A DNA stretch of 64,000 nucleotides from JAXMCI01 sp046349435 (GTDB lineage Bacteria > Pseudomonadota > Alphaproteobacteria > Dongiales > Dongiaceae), in contig JAXMCI010000013.1 in the NCBI GenBank assembly GCA_046349435.1, positions 1 through 64,000 of the forward strand. The letters run 5' to 3'. The notes beneath the pieces are model-generated. The model was not told the origin of the DNA. It worked only from the letters and a program-made list of their open reading frames with translations, and ran no database searches. Shown one piece after another: positions 21,071 through 29,527 of this stretch. The translations under genes were made by a program, and so were the position numbers. The number at the start of each line of letters is the position of its first letter. Position 1 is the first letter of the stretch.

Positions 21071-22477
21071 ATGAGCGAGGCCGACAACCTGTTCGCCGTG
21101 CTGCGGCAGTCGGCGGACCCGGCCGCGGTGGCGGCGATCGAGCGGCTGGTCGCCGAGGGCGAGGATCACGAGCTCTGCCGGCTGAATGCCCTCGCCTTCG
21201 CCGCGCGGGCCGGGCTGGAGGAGGAGGCGGTGATCGGCGCGCTGCTCCATGCGGCGCGCCTCGGCCTCTTCGAGCTCTCCTGGAACGTGCTGTGCCCGGG
21301 CTGCGGCGGCGTGCTCAACGCCAGCACCAGCCTGCGCGGCATCGACCGCGCCGAGTACCATTGCGCGCTGTGCGCCGCCGGCTACGAGCCGACCCTCGAC
21401 GAGATGGTCGAGGTCACCTTCACGGTCAGCCCGCGCGTCCGGCGCATCGCGGCGCACGATCCCTCGACGCTGCCGATGGCCGAGTTCGCCCGCCAGCTCT
21501 TCTGGGGCTCCGGCGTCGACCTGCCCGAGGATTTCGCCGCTCTCGTCGAGGAGATCACGCTCGACTTCGTCGAGCTGCCGCCCGGCGAGAAGGCCATCCT
21601 GTCGCTGCAGCTGCCGGCCGAGTTCGTCATCCTGTTCGACCCCGTGACCCACACCGTGCAGTTCGTCGAGGTCAAGGGCGAGCCGAGCCGCGAGCGGCAG
21701 AACCTGACCCTGGTGATCGACGAGCAGCACGTCCACCGCGAGCCGATCGAGCTGCATCCCGGGCCGCTGCGGCTCAGCATCGAGAACCGCGCCCAGCGCC
21801 GCATCCTGCCCGGCGCCTGGGTGGCGGACGAGCGGCTGCACGGCCTGCTCGGCCGGCGGCGGCCCTTCCTCACCGCCAAGCGGCTGCTCAGCAACCAGAC
21901 CTTCCGCGACATCTACCGGACCGACACGCTCGACGTCGACCAGCGGCTGAAGATCACCAGCCTGACTTTCCTGTTCACCGACCTGCAGGGCTCGACCGCG
22001 CTCTACGACCGGGTCGGCGACCTCGTCGCCTACGACCTGGTGCGGGCGCATTTCCACGTGCTGCACGACATCGTCGCGGCCGAGGCCGGCGCCGTGGTGA
22101 AGACCATCGGCGATGCCGTCATGGCGACCTTCCCGACGCCCGACCGGGCGGTCGCCGCCGCGCTGCGCATGCGCGAGGCGATGAAGGGGCTCAACCGCCA
22201 GCGCGAGGGCGAGGACCTGCTGCTCAAGATCGGCATCCATGAGGGGCCGTGCCTGGCCGTCATGCTGAACGACCGCCAGGACTATTTCGGGCAGACCGTG
22301 AACATCGCTTCGCGCGTCCAGGGGCTGGCCGATTCCCGCACCATCCTGGCGACCGGGCCGGTGGTCGAGCACGAGCGCGCGGCCAGCCTGCTGGCCAGCC
22401 ACGGCCTGGCGCCGTCCTCGCGCAGCCACGCGCTGCGCGGCATCGCCGAGCAGCTCACGCTCTACGCGATCTCCTGA
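21071..22477 (+). CDS. Soluble class III cyclase with DUF5939-type N-terminal domain
   Basis: A protein of 468 residues. The N-terminal part (about 1-285) fits DUF5939 and includes a CPGC...CALC zinc-ribbon-like pair (about residues 77-100). The C-terminal class III cyclase domain has both metal Asp residues, Asp304 (LFTDLQGS) and Asp348 (GDAVMATF), and YFGQTVNIASRVQ. No membrane helix, so it is cytoplasmic, unlike the membrane cyclase at 13589. It is the second cyclase gene placed after a patatin-like gene. The nucleotide product and activating signal are unknown. Confidence 0.9.
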   Translation: MSEADNLFAVLRQSADPAAVAAIERLVAEGEDHELCRLNALAFAARAGLEEEAVIGALLHAARLGLFELSWNVLCPGCGGVLNASTSLRGIDRAEYHCALCAAGYEPTLDEMVEVTFTVSPRVRRIAAHDPSTLPMAEFARQLFWGSGVDLPEDFAALVEEITLDFVELPPGEKAILSLQLPAEFVILFDPVTHTVQFVEVKGEPSRERQNLTLVIDEQHVHREPIELHPGPLRLSIENRAQRRILPGAWVADERLHGLLGRRRPFLTAKRLLSNQTFRDIYRTDTLDVDQRLKITSLTFLFTDLQGSTALYDRVGDLVAYDLVRAHFHVLHDIVAAEAGAVVKTIGDAVMATFPTPDRAVAAALRMREAMKGLNRQREGEDLLLKIGIHEGPCLAVMLNDRQDYFGQTVNIASRVQGLADSRTILATGPVVEHERAASLLASHGLAPSSRSHALRGIAEQLTLYAIS

Positions 22478-22481
22478 GCCG

Positions 22482-23771
22482 ATGCGTCAGAGCTTCGCGC
22501 GGCGCCGTGCGCTGGTCCTCTGGCTGCGGCCGCGCGCCTGGCGGCAACGCCTGACCTTCTGGCTGGGCGCGGTCGCCGTCGGGCTGGTGGCGGTGGGCTT
22601 CGCGCTCGCCGCCGACGCCGCGCAGGCCGGCTTCCGCGCCATCGTGGCCCGCGTCCCCTGGGCACCGCTGCTGCTGCTCCCGGCCGGGCTCGCCTTCTGC
22701 GCCTGGGCGGCGGCGCGCTTCTTCCCGGGCTCGCAGGGCAGCGGCATCCCGCAGGCGATCGCCGCCCGCATCGAGCGCACGCCGGCGGCGCGCCGCAAGC
22801 TGCTGGCCCTGCCGATCGCCGCCGGCAAGGTCGGCCTCACCCTGGTCGGGCTGCTGGTCGGCGCCTCGATCGGCCGCGAGGGGCCGACCGTGCAGATCGG
22901 CGCCGCCATCCTGCTCGCCGCCGGCCGGGTGCTCGGCCAGGCAACGCAGCGCGGCATCGTGCTGGCGGGTGGCGCCGCCGGCGTCGCCGCCGCCTTCAAC
23001 ACGCCGCTCGCCGGCATCGTCTTCGCCATCGAGGAGCTGAGCCGCAGCTACGAGCAGCGGGCCAGCGGCCTGGTGCTGGTCGCCGTCTTCCTCGCCGGCA
23101 TCACCTCGCTGGCGCTGCTCGGCGACTACACCTATTTCGGCCACTCGGCGGCGGCGCTCGGCAATCCGTGGGACTGGGCGGCGGTGCCGGCCTGCGGCGT
23201 GCTCGGCGGGCTCGCCGGCGGCGCCTTCGCCCGCGCCGTCGTGCTCGCCGGCGACCGCGCCAGCCGGGTCGGCGCGCTGCTCGCGCGGCGCCCCGTCGTC
23301 ACCGCCGCCGCATGCGGCCTGGCCATCGCGCTGATCGGGCTGGCGGCCGGCGGCCATAGCTGGGGCACCGGCTATCCCGAGGCGCGCAGCCTGGTCGAGG
23401 GCACCGCCGTGCTGCCCTGGTACTTCGCACCGGCGAAGCTGCTCGCCACCCTGCTCTCGACGGTCAGCGGCATCCCGGGCGGCATCTTCGCGCCGTCGCT
23501 GGCGGTCGGCGCCGGGCTCGGCGCCGACATCGCGGGGCTCCTGCCCGGCGGCGCCGCCGGCGCGGTCGTGCTGCTCGGCATGGTCGGCTACTTCACCGGC
23601 GTGGTGCAGGCGCCGATCACCGGCGCGGTGATCGTCATGGAAATGGCCGGGGACCACGCCATGGTGATCCCGATGATGGCCACGGCGCTGATCGCCAGCG
23701 GCGTCTCGCGGCTGGTCCAGCCGCACAGCCTCTATCATGCGCTCGCGGAGCGGTTCCTCTCGGCGCGATAA
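22482..23771 (+). CDS. ClC-family chloride channel/transporter
   Basis: A protein of 429 residues with about ten membrane helices. The ClC signature motifs are all there: GSQGSGIPQ, GREGPTVQIG with the gating Glu, and GGIFAPSLAVGAG. It starts 4 bp after the cyclase stop, so it is in the same operon. The family moves chloride or fluoride across the inner membrane, some as proton antiporters; which applies here cannot be told. Its place in an envelope/redox-stress cluster would suit pH or anion homeostasis. Confidence 0.93.
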   Translation: MRQSFARRRALVLWLRPRAWRQRLTFWLGAVAVGLVAVGFALAADAAQAGFRAIVARVPWAPLLLLPAGLAFCAWAAARFFPGSQGSGIPQAIAARIERTPAARRKLLALPIAAGKVGLTLVGLLVGASIGREGPTVQIGAAILLAAGRVLGQATQRGIVLAGGAAGVAAAFNTPLAGIVFAIEELSRSYEQRASGLVLVAVFLAGITSLALLGDYTYFGHSAAALGNPWDWAAVPACGVLGGLAGGAFARAVVLAGDRASRVGALLARRPVVTAAACGLAIALIGLAAGGHSWGTGYPEARSLVEGTAVLPWYFAPAKLLATLLSTVSGIPGGIFAPSLAVGAGLGADIAGLLPGGAAGAVVLLGMVGYFTGVVQAPITGAVIVMEMAGDHAMVIPMMATALIASGVSRLVQPHSLYHALAERFLSAR

Positions 23772-23780
23772 ACGGCCGCT

Positions 23781-23807
23781 ATCGAAACCAGTACCGAACG
23801 GCATTTC
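23781..23807. promoter_or_regulatory. LysR-type site 4: ATCGAAA-N11-CGGCATTTC
   Basis: Same blocks and spacing as the sites at 11517, 15924 and 19326. It begins 10 bp after the ClC stop and 78 bp before the start of the cupin gene, so it probably controls the cupin. Confidence 0.75.
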
Positions 23808-23884
23808 CGCGGCGACGCGGGCTCGCCGATCCTCCAGCCGTCGCCGGGGCAGCCTCGCTCCCGGCCCCGCAAAGGAGGATGATG

Positions 23885-24379
23885 ATGCGCACCCCGAGCA
23901 AGACTTCGTTCCTGGGCCGCGGCCTGGCGCTCGCCGCCCTGGTCGCCGGCGCCGCGATCGCCGCCCCCGCCGCCTTCGCCGGCGAGTGCCCGGCCGGCAA
24001 GCGGGTCGCCGCCGGCGAGGGCCAGAAGCCCGGCCCGGCCATGCCGAAGGACGTGACCGATACGGTGCTGACCGCGATCGACCTGTCGCAGGAGAAGATC
24101 GCCGCCGCCGACCACCTCTTCCGCATCCGCCGGCTGGAGGTGAAGCCGGGCGGCATCGTGCCCTGGCACGACCACGCCGACCGGCCGGCGCTGATCTACG
24201 TCGTGGAGGGCGAGATCACCGAATATGCCAGCAACTGCGCGGTGCCGATCGTGCACAAGGCCGGCGACTGGTCGCGCGACGCCGACCTGATGCACTGGTG
24301 GAAGAACACCGGCAGGAAGACCGTCGTGCTGATCTCCGCCGACATCCTGCACGACTCGGCCGACGCGCACATGATGTAG
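23885..24379 (+). CDS. Exported cupin-domain protein
   Basis: A protein of 164 residues with a signal peptide (about 1-29, ending AAFA) and one cupin barrel. The metal-binding motif shows PWHDHADRPALIYVVEGEI and a later His in ADILHDS. Three in-frame ATGs stand together after AAAGGAGG; the third (23885) has the best spacing. It probably binds a metal in the periplasm; enzyme activity is unknown. It is the only gene directly after LysR-type site 4, so it belongs to the predicted regulon. Confidence 0.85.
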   Translation: MRTPSKTSFLGRGLALAALVAGAAIAAPAAFAGECPAGKRVAAGEGQKPGPAMPKDVTDTVLTAIDLSQEKIAAADHLFRIRRLEVKPGGIVPWHDHADRPALIYVVEGEITEYASNCAVPIVHKAGDWSRDADLMHWWKNTGRKTVVLISADILHDSADAHMM

Positions 24380-24394
24380 GGCCTGGCCCCCGCC

Positions 24395-24430
24395 GGCGAG
24401 GATGGCGGTGCGTCCGCCGCCATCCTCGCC
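24395..24430 (+). terminator. Perfect 14-bp hairpin between the cupin and MFS genes
   Basis: GGCGAGGATGGCGG (24395-24408) pairs exactly with CCGCCATCCTCGCC (24417-24430) around an 8-base loop, 16 bp after the cupin stop. No T-tract follows, as is common in GC-rich genomes. It would separate the cupin transcript from the MFS gene. Confidence 0.6.
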
Positions 24431-24466
24431 CGCCTCTCCCTGCCCGCCCTCTGCCGGACTGCCGCC

Positions 24467-25681
24467 ATGACCATGCTGACCGACGCCCCCGCACTGCCCC
24501 TGGCCGCCGCCGGCGAGCCTCGCGCCGCGCTGCTGCGCACCCTGGTGATCGGGCTCACCGCCTTCCTCACCGTCGTCGACCTCTTCGCCACCCAGGCGAT
24601 CCTGCCGATGCTGGCGACCCGCTACGCGGTGACCCCGGCGGCGATGGGCACGGCGGTCAATGCCAGCACGCTCGGCATGGCCGCCGCCGGCCTGGCGGTG
24701 GCGGCGCTCGGCCGCCGGCTCGACCGCCGCCGCGGCGTGCTGGCGAGCCTGCTGCTGCTGGCGATCCCGACGGCGCTGCTGTCGCTGGCCCCGGACCTCG
24801 CGACCTTCGCCGCCCTCAGGGTGATCCAGGGCCTCTTCATGGCCGCCGCCTTCACCCTGACGCTGGCCTATCTCGCCGAGCAGTGCAGCGCCGCGGCGGC
24901 GGCCGGCGCCTTCGCCGCCTACATCACCGGCAACGTCGCCAGCAACCTGCTCGGCCGGCTGATGGCGGCCGCCCTGGTCGACCATCTCGGCCTCGCCGCC
25001 AATTTCTGGGTCTTCGCCCTGCTCAACCTGGCGGGCGCCCTGCTGGTGCATCTGACGCTCGCGCGCACCCCGCCGATGGCGGCGCAAGGCGCCGGGCGCG
25101 GCGCGCTCGCGGCCTGGGGCCGGCATCTCGGCGACCCGGCGCTGCGCGCCGCCTTCGCGCTCGGCTTCTGCATCCTGTTCGCCTTCATCGGCGTCTTCAC
25201 CTACGTCAACTTCGTGCTGGTCCGGCCGCCCTTCTCGGTCGGCATGATGGAGCTGGGCGCGATCTATCTCGTCTTCCTGCCATCGATCGTCACGACGCCG
25301 CTGGCCGGCCGCGCCGTCGCCCGGCTGGGGGTCCGGCCGACGGTGTGGGCGGCGCTCGCCGCCGCCGCGCTCGGCCTGCCGCTGCTGGTCGCGGCGAGCC
25401 TGCCGGCCGTGCTGGCCGGGCTGGTGCTGGTCGGTGCCGGCACCTTCTTCGCCCAGGCCGTCGCGACCGGCTTCGTCGGCCGCGCCGCCGCGGCCGACCG
25501 CGCCGCGGCAAGCGGGCTCTACCTCGCCGCCTACTTCCTCGGCGGGCTCTGCGGCAGCGCCGCGCTCGGCCGGGCCTTCGACGCGTGGGGCTGGCCGGCC
25601 TGCGTCGCCGGCGTCGGGCTGGCGCTGCTCGCCGGCGGCGCGCTCGCCCTGCGGCTACGCCTGCCGGCGGCGGCGCGGTAG
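24467..25681 (+). CDS. MFS transporter
   Basis: A protein of 404 residues with twelve probable membrane helices. The loop after helix 2 reads GRRLDRRRG, the usual MFS cytoplasmic signature, and there is a second-half loop with RAVARLG. The general layout is like YnfM/AraJ-type exporters. The substrate is not known. The ribosome site is weak and an ATG at 24473 is an alternative. It is on the same strand as the cupin but separated by a strong hairpin. Confidence 0.88.
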   Translation: MTMLTDAPALPLAAAGEPRAALLRTLVIGLTAFLTVVDLFATQAILPMLATRYAVTPAAMGTAVNASTLGMAAAGLAVAALGRRLDRRRGVLASLLLLAIPTALLSLAPDLATFAALRVIQGLFMAAAFTLTLAYLAEQCSAAAAAGAFAAYITGNVASNLLGRLMAAALVDHLGLAANFWVFALLNLAGALLVHLTLARTPPMAAQGAGRGALAAWGRHLGDPALRAAFALGFCILFAFIGVFTYVNFVLVRPPFSVGMMELGAIYLVFLPSIVTTPLAGRAVARLGVRPTVWAALAAAALGLPLLVAASLPAVLAGLVLVGAGTFFAQAVATGFVGRAAAADRAAASGLYLAAYFLGGLCGSAALGRAFDAWGWPACVAGVGLALLAGGALALRLRLPAAAR

Positions 25682-25798
25682 CGACGACGCGGCGCAGCCT
25701 GCCGCGCGTGCCGGCGTCTTGCGGGCGGACGGCCATGCGCTATGCTCGGCCGACGTGCCGCCGGCCTGGAGCCGGGCGGGCCGGGGAGCAGGCCGTCG

Positions 25799-27130
25799 AT
25801 GACCCGAAAGCTTCGGTTGGCGATCGTCACCGCGTTCGTGCTGGGCGGCGTGCTCGGCTGCCGCCCGCTCGGCGTCGCCGCCGAGGGCGATCCGGCGGAC
25901 ACCTACCGCCAGCTCAACCTGTTCGGCGAGGTGTTCGAGAAGGTCCGCGCCAACTATGTCGACCCGGTCAGCGACGACAAGCTGATCCAGGCGGCGCTGG
26001 TCGGCATGCTGACCTCGCTCGACCCGCACTCCGACTACATGAACGCCGACGAATATTCCGACATGGAGGTCGAGACCAAGGGCGAGTTCGGCGGGCTCGG
26101 CCTGGACGTCACCATGGAGAACGGCCTGGTCAAGGTGGTCTCGCCGCTCGACGACACGCCGGCCTTCAAGGCCGGGCTGCAGCCCGGCGACTACATCACG
26201 CGGATCGACGGCAAGCCGGTCAACGGCCTCAGCCTCAACGACGCCGTCGACCGCATGCGCGGGCCGGTCGACGCGCCGATCACGCTGACCATCAAGCGCG
26301 GCAAGGAGGCGCCCTTCGACGTCACCCTGAAGCGGGCGATCATCCGGATCCAGTCGGTGCGCGCGCGGCTCGAGGGCAATGTCGGCTATGTCCGCATCAC
26401 CAGCTTCAGCGAGCAGACGGAGAGCGGCCTGGAGAAGGCGATCCGCAAGCTCGAGGCGGACTCCAAGGGCCGCATGGTCGGGCTGGTGCTCGACCTGCGC
26501 AACAACCCGGGCGGGCTGGTCGACCAGGCGGTCGACGTCGTCAACGCCTTCATCGACCAGGGCGAGATCGTCTCCACCCGCGGCCGCGATCCCGACGAGT
26601 CGCAGCGCTACGACGCCAAGCCCTCGGCCCGCCTCTTCAGCAAGCCGATGGTGGTGCTGATCAACGGCGGCTCGGCCTCGGCCTCGGAGATCGTCGCCGG
26701 CGCGCTGCAGGACCACCACCGCGCCATCGTGCTCGGCACCCAGTCCTTCGGGAAGGGCTCGGTGCAGACCATCATCCCGATCGCCGGGCACGGCGCCCTG
26801 CGGCTCACCACGGCGCGCTACTACACGCCGTCGGGCCGCTCGATCCAGGCGCTCGGCATCACGCCCGACATCGTCGTCGAGCAGGGCAAGATCGAGAAGG
26901 CGGCGGCGGAGCGCGGCACCAGCGAGGCCGACCTGCCGAACGCGCTGAAGAACGAGAATGCGCCGGGCGGCCAGGCGCCGACCCCGTCCGCGGTGGTGCC
27001 GCCGGCCGGCGCCGACGACGATCTCGGCGACGCCGCCCAGGACTACCAGCTGCAGCGCGCCATCGACCTGCTGCGCGGCCTGGCCCTGCTGCAGAACGGC
27101 AAGAAGACGACGGCCAAGGCGAGCCCGTAG
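25799..27130 (+). CDS. ctpA: S41 family C-terminal processing protease
   Basis: A protein of 443 residues. The N-terminal hydrophobic segment is followed by a Cys (VLGGVLGC), so it may be a lipoprotein. Then come an N-terminal helical part, a PDZ domain (about 100-180, with GLGLDV and AGLQPGDYI) and the S41 protease domain. Catalytic Ser294 in GGSASASEIV and Lys319 in FGKGSVQ have the correct 25-residue spacing. CtpA proteases act in the periplasm on C-termini of envelope proteins. The ATG at 25799 follows GGGGAGC. The C-terminal 70 residues are low complexity and variable in the family. Confidence 0.94.
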   Translation: MTRKLRLAIVTAFVLGGVLGCRPLGVAAEGDPADTYRQLNLFGEVFEKVRANYVDPVSDDKLIQAALVGMLTSLDPHSDYMNADEYSDMEVETKGEFGGLGLDVTMENGLVKVVSPLDDTPAFKAGLQPGDYITRIDGKPVNGLSLNDAVDRMRGPVDAPITLTIKRGKEAPFDVTLKRAIIRIQSVRARLEGNVGYVRITSFSEQTESGLEKAIRKLEADSKGRMVGLVLDLRNNPGGLVDQAVDVVNAFIDQGEIVSTRGRDPDESQRYDAKPSARLFSKPMVVLINGGSASASEIVAGALQDHHRAIVLGTQSFGKGSVQTIIPIAGHGALRLTTARYYTPSGRSIQALGITPDIVVEQGKIEKAAAERGTSEADLPNALKNENAPGGQAPTPSAVVPPAGADDDLGDAAQDYQLQRAIDLLRGLALLQNGKKTTAKASP

Positions 27131-27178
27131 CGGCGTCGGACACCGGCGGATGAGGCTCGCAGACCGGCGGCGCGAGCG

Positions 27179-28441
27179 CTAAGCCGTCACCGTCGCCAGC
27201 ATCTCGACCGGGCCGAGCTTGCCCGACTTCAGGTAGAACGAGACCGGGTCCGGGCCGCTGCTCATCGCGTGCGACTGGCCGGCGGTGACGTAGGGCTCGA
27301 CCTCCAGCGCCTCGACTTCGAGTGCCGCCAGCACGGCGCCCGAGGTCTCGCCGCCGGAGATGACGAAGCGGCGGATGCCGCGGTCATGCAGGCCGACGGC
27401 GAGCCGCGCCAGGATGTCCTCGGCCAGCCGCGCGGCGCGCCGCCGGCCGAGCCGGCGCTGCAGCGCCGCCACCGCGTCGGGCCGCGCCGAGGTGGCGACG
27501 GCGACCGGGCCGTCGGCCAGCCCGCGCGCGGCCCAGGCCAGCCCCTCGGCGACCAGGTCGGCGCCATCGAGCGCGCGGGCGGGATCGAGGAACAGCACCG
27601 GGCGGCGCTCGCCGAAATGGGCGAGCTGGTCGAAGGTGCGGTCGGCGCAGCTGCCGGCCAGCACCACCGCCGGACCCGGCGGCCGGGCCGCTGCGGCCGA
27701 CGCTGCCGTGCCGCCGATCCAGCCCCGCCCGCGCCAGAGATCGGGATAGTAGACCGCGACCGAGGAGCCGCCGGTCATCACCGGCCAGCCGACGCTGGCC
27801 TCGGCCGCGACCCGGAGGTCGGCCTCGTCGAGCGTGTCGCAGACGGCGTAGGGGATGCCGTCGGCCTGCAGCCGCGCCGCCCGCGCCGCGGTCGCCGCCA
27901 CTCCCTCGGCCAGCACGGCGTGGGGCAGCAGCCCGACCCGACGCCGGGTCTGCGCCTGCAGCACCTTGACCAGGTTCGGCTCGCGCATCGGGGTCAGCGG
28001 GTCGAAGCGCTTCGGCGAGTCCGAGATCAGCAGCTCGCCGGCGAAGAGATGACCCTGATAGACGGTGCGGCCGACCTCGGGGAAGGCCGGGCAGAACAGC
28101 GTGAAGCCGGCGCCGCGGCGGTCCATCAGCAGGTCGGCACAGGGCCCGATATTGCCGCGCGGCGTCGAGTCGAAGGTGGCGCAGTACTTGAAGAAGAGCT
28201 GCCGGGCGCCGCGCCGCCCGATGGCGCCGAGCGCGCGGTCGAACCCGGCCACGGCGCGGCGGGCCGCGATCACCCGGGTGCGGAGGCCGAACACCACCGC
28301 CTCGAGCCCGCCGAGGTCGGTGCGCGGCCCGGGATCGAGCAGCACGGGACAGCGCACGCCGCCGCGGCGGATCAGCGAGGCGAGCTCCAGCCCGCCGGTG
28401 AGGTCGTCGGCGAGCGCCGCGAAGGCCAGCGGCTCGGTCAT
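27179..28441 (-). CDS. otnK: Four-carbon acid sugar kinase family protein (DUF1537; 3-oxo-tetronate kinase-like)
   Basis: A protein of 420 residues. The N-terminal domain has ADDLTGGLELA and the FDSTPRGNIGP motif; the C-terminal nucleotide-binding domain has GSCADRTFDQL and ISGGETSGAV. These mark OtnK/DUF1537 kinases, which phosphorylate four-carbon sugar acids such as 3-oxo-tetronates. The ATG at 28441 has GGAGG 10 bases upstream; the ATG at 28450 is too close to it. It lies 37 bp after the IclR gene in the same direction. The usual OtnC aldolase and tetronate dehydrogenase are not in the window, so the true substrate may differ. Confidence 0.85.
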   Translation of the reverse strand: MTEPLAFAALADDLTGGLELASLIRRGGVRCPVLLDPGPRTDLGGLEAVVFGLRTRVIAARRAVAGFDRALGAIGRRGARQLFFKYCATFDSTPRGNIGPCADLLMDRRGAGFTLFCPAFPEVGRTVYQGHLFAGELLISDSPKRFDPLTPMREPNLVKVLQAQTRRRVGLLPHAVLAEGVAATAARAARLQADGIPYAVCDTLDEADLRVAAEASVGWPVMTGGSSVAVYYPDLWRGRGWIGGTAASAAAARPPGPAVVLAGSCADRTFDQLAHFGERRPVLFLDPARALDGADLVAEGLAWAARGLADGPVAVATSARPDAVAALQRRLGRRRAARLAEDILARLAVGLHDRGIRRFVISGGETSGAVLAALEVEALEVEPYVTAGQSHAMSSGPDPVSFYLKSGKLGPVEMLATVTA

Positions 28442-28478
28442 GCCAGCCATTCCTCCGGCCGCCTCTCCTCCGGCCGCC

Positions 28479-29396
28479 TCACGGCCCGTGATCCTCGATC
28501 AGCAGCCGGTCCTCGATCGCGGCGACGACCGCCAGGAAGCGCGGCGCCACCTCCTCGCGCAGCCTCTTCTCGGGCAGGAAATAGGCCGGCGCGCCGCAGG
28601 AGATCGCGTAGAGCTCGTCGCGCGCCCGGATCGTGGCGGCGACGGCGTTGACCTCGCGCTGCCACTCGCCGGCGACCAGGCAGAAGCCGTCGCGCCCGAC
28701 GGCGCGGATCGCGTCGGCGATGCGCCCCGACAGCCGCGGCCAGTCCTCGGGGAAGCGCCGGGCGAGGTTCTCCATGAGGTAGTCGCGCTCGTCGGCCGGC
28801 AGGCCGGCGAGGAAGGCGCGGCCCATCGCGGTCAGCGCCATCGGGATGCGGGTCCCCGCCTCGAGCCGCAGGGTCACCGAGGCGTTGGCGTGGGTGTAGG
28901 CGATGTAGAGCATCTCCAGCCGGTCGCGCATGCCGATGGCGACCGAGGCGCCGACCTCGTCGGAGAGCTGCTGCATCAGCGGCCGGGCGATCTGGCGGAT
29001 GCGCAGCCGGCCGAGGATGGCGTAGCCGAGCGACAGCCCGGCCGGCCCGAGCTGGTAGCGCCTTGTGTCGGGAAAGTAGATGAGGTAGCCGAGCTTGGTC
29101 AGCGTGTAGGCCAGCCGCGAGACGGTCGGCTTCGGGATGCCGGTCCGGCGCGCGATCTCCTGGTTGCCGAGCGCGCCGTCGGAGGGGTTGAAGACGCGCA
29201 GGATCTCCAGCCCGCGGGCGAGCGCGTTGACGAACATGCGGTCGTCGCCGTCGCTCTCGGAGGCCTCGCGCTGCCGCGCCCGCCGCGGCGCCCGGCCAGG
29301 CGTCGCGGCGGGCGTGCCGGCAGCGCCGCCCGCCTTGGCGCGGGGACGCTTGATGCTGGTTGCAGCCGTCCTGCTGCGTTCCGGGGAAGCCGCCAT
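28479..29396 (-). CDS. IclR family transcriptional regulator
   Basis: A protein of 305 residues from the ATG at 29396. The first ~55 residues are a basic, Ala/Pro-rich tail; then an IclR winged helix (FVNALARGLEILRVF, NQEIARRTGIPKPTVSRLAYTL) and an IclR effector-binding domain. The gene is co-transcribed with the OtnK-like kinase and divergent from the aminotransferase gene. A three-half-site palindromic operator lies in the divergent region, and near-copies stand at two other promoters of this island. Their position just upstream of -35 boxes suggests it mostly activates. Confidence 0.92.
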   Translation of the reverse strand: MAASPERSRTAATSIKRPRAKAGGAAGTPAATPGRAPRRARQREASESDGDDRMFVNALARGLEILRVFNPSDGALGNQEIARRTGIPKPTVSRLAYTLTKLGYLIYFPDTRRYQLGPAGLSLGYAILGRLRIRQIARPLMQQLSDEVGASVAIGMRDRLEMLYIAYTHANASVTLRLEAGTRIPMALTAMGRAFLAGLPADERDYLMENLARRFPEDWPRLSGRIADAIRAVGRDGFCLVAGEWQREVNAVAATIRARDELYAISCGAPAYFLPEKRLREEVAPRFLAVVAAIEDRLLIEDHGP

Positions 29397-29431
29397 GAGA
29401 GGGCCTGTCGAATCGGCGCGACCGGGAAGCA

Positions 29432-29458
29432 ATTTCGCATGGCGGAATCGAATTCCGC
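29432..29458. promoter_or_regulatory. IclR-type operator 1 (three half-sites, 7-3-7-3-7)
   Basis: ATTTCGC-ATG-GCGGAAT-CGA-ATTCCGC. The last two half-sites form a perfect 17-bp palindrome (29442-29458). The same plan is seen at 37762-37788 and 39212-39238. It ends 5 bp before a -35-like box for the aminotransferase gene and is 36 bp from the IclR start. Confidence 0.75.
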
Positions 29459-29463
29459 AAGCA

Positions 29464-29492
29464 TTGACGCCGTTTTCCGGCGGGGTGCATGA
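29464..29492 (+). promoter_or_regulatory. Predicted promoter of the aminotransferase operon
   Basis: TTGACG (29464-29469) with a weak -10 around TGCATGA (29486-29492). A poor -10 next to a good upstream operator fits an activated promoter. The leader is then about 30 bases, with GGGGAGG 7 bases before the ATG at 29528. Confidence 0.5.
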
Positions 29493-29527
29493 TGCGCCGG
29501 AGTGGCCAGGATCGGGGAGGCAGACCC

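Noticed and set aside
29396..29432. TTG start at 29432 for the IclR regulator
   Set aside because: It would put the start inside the operator; the ATG at 29396 is more normal, although its ribosome site is weak.
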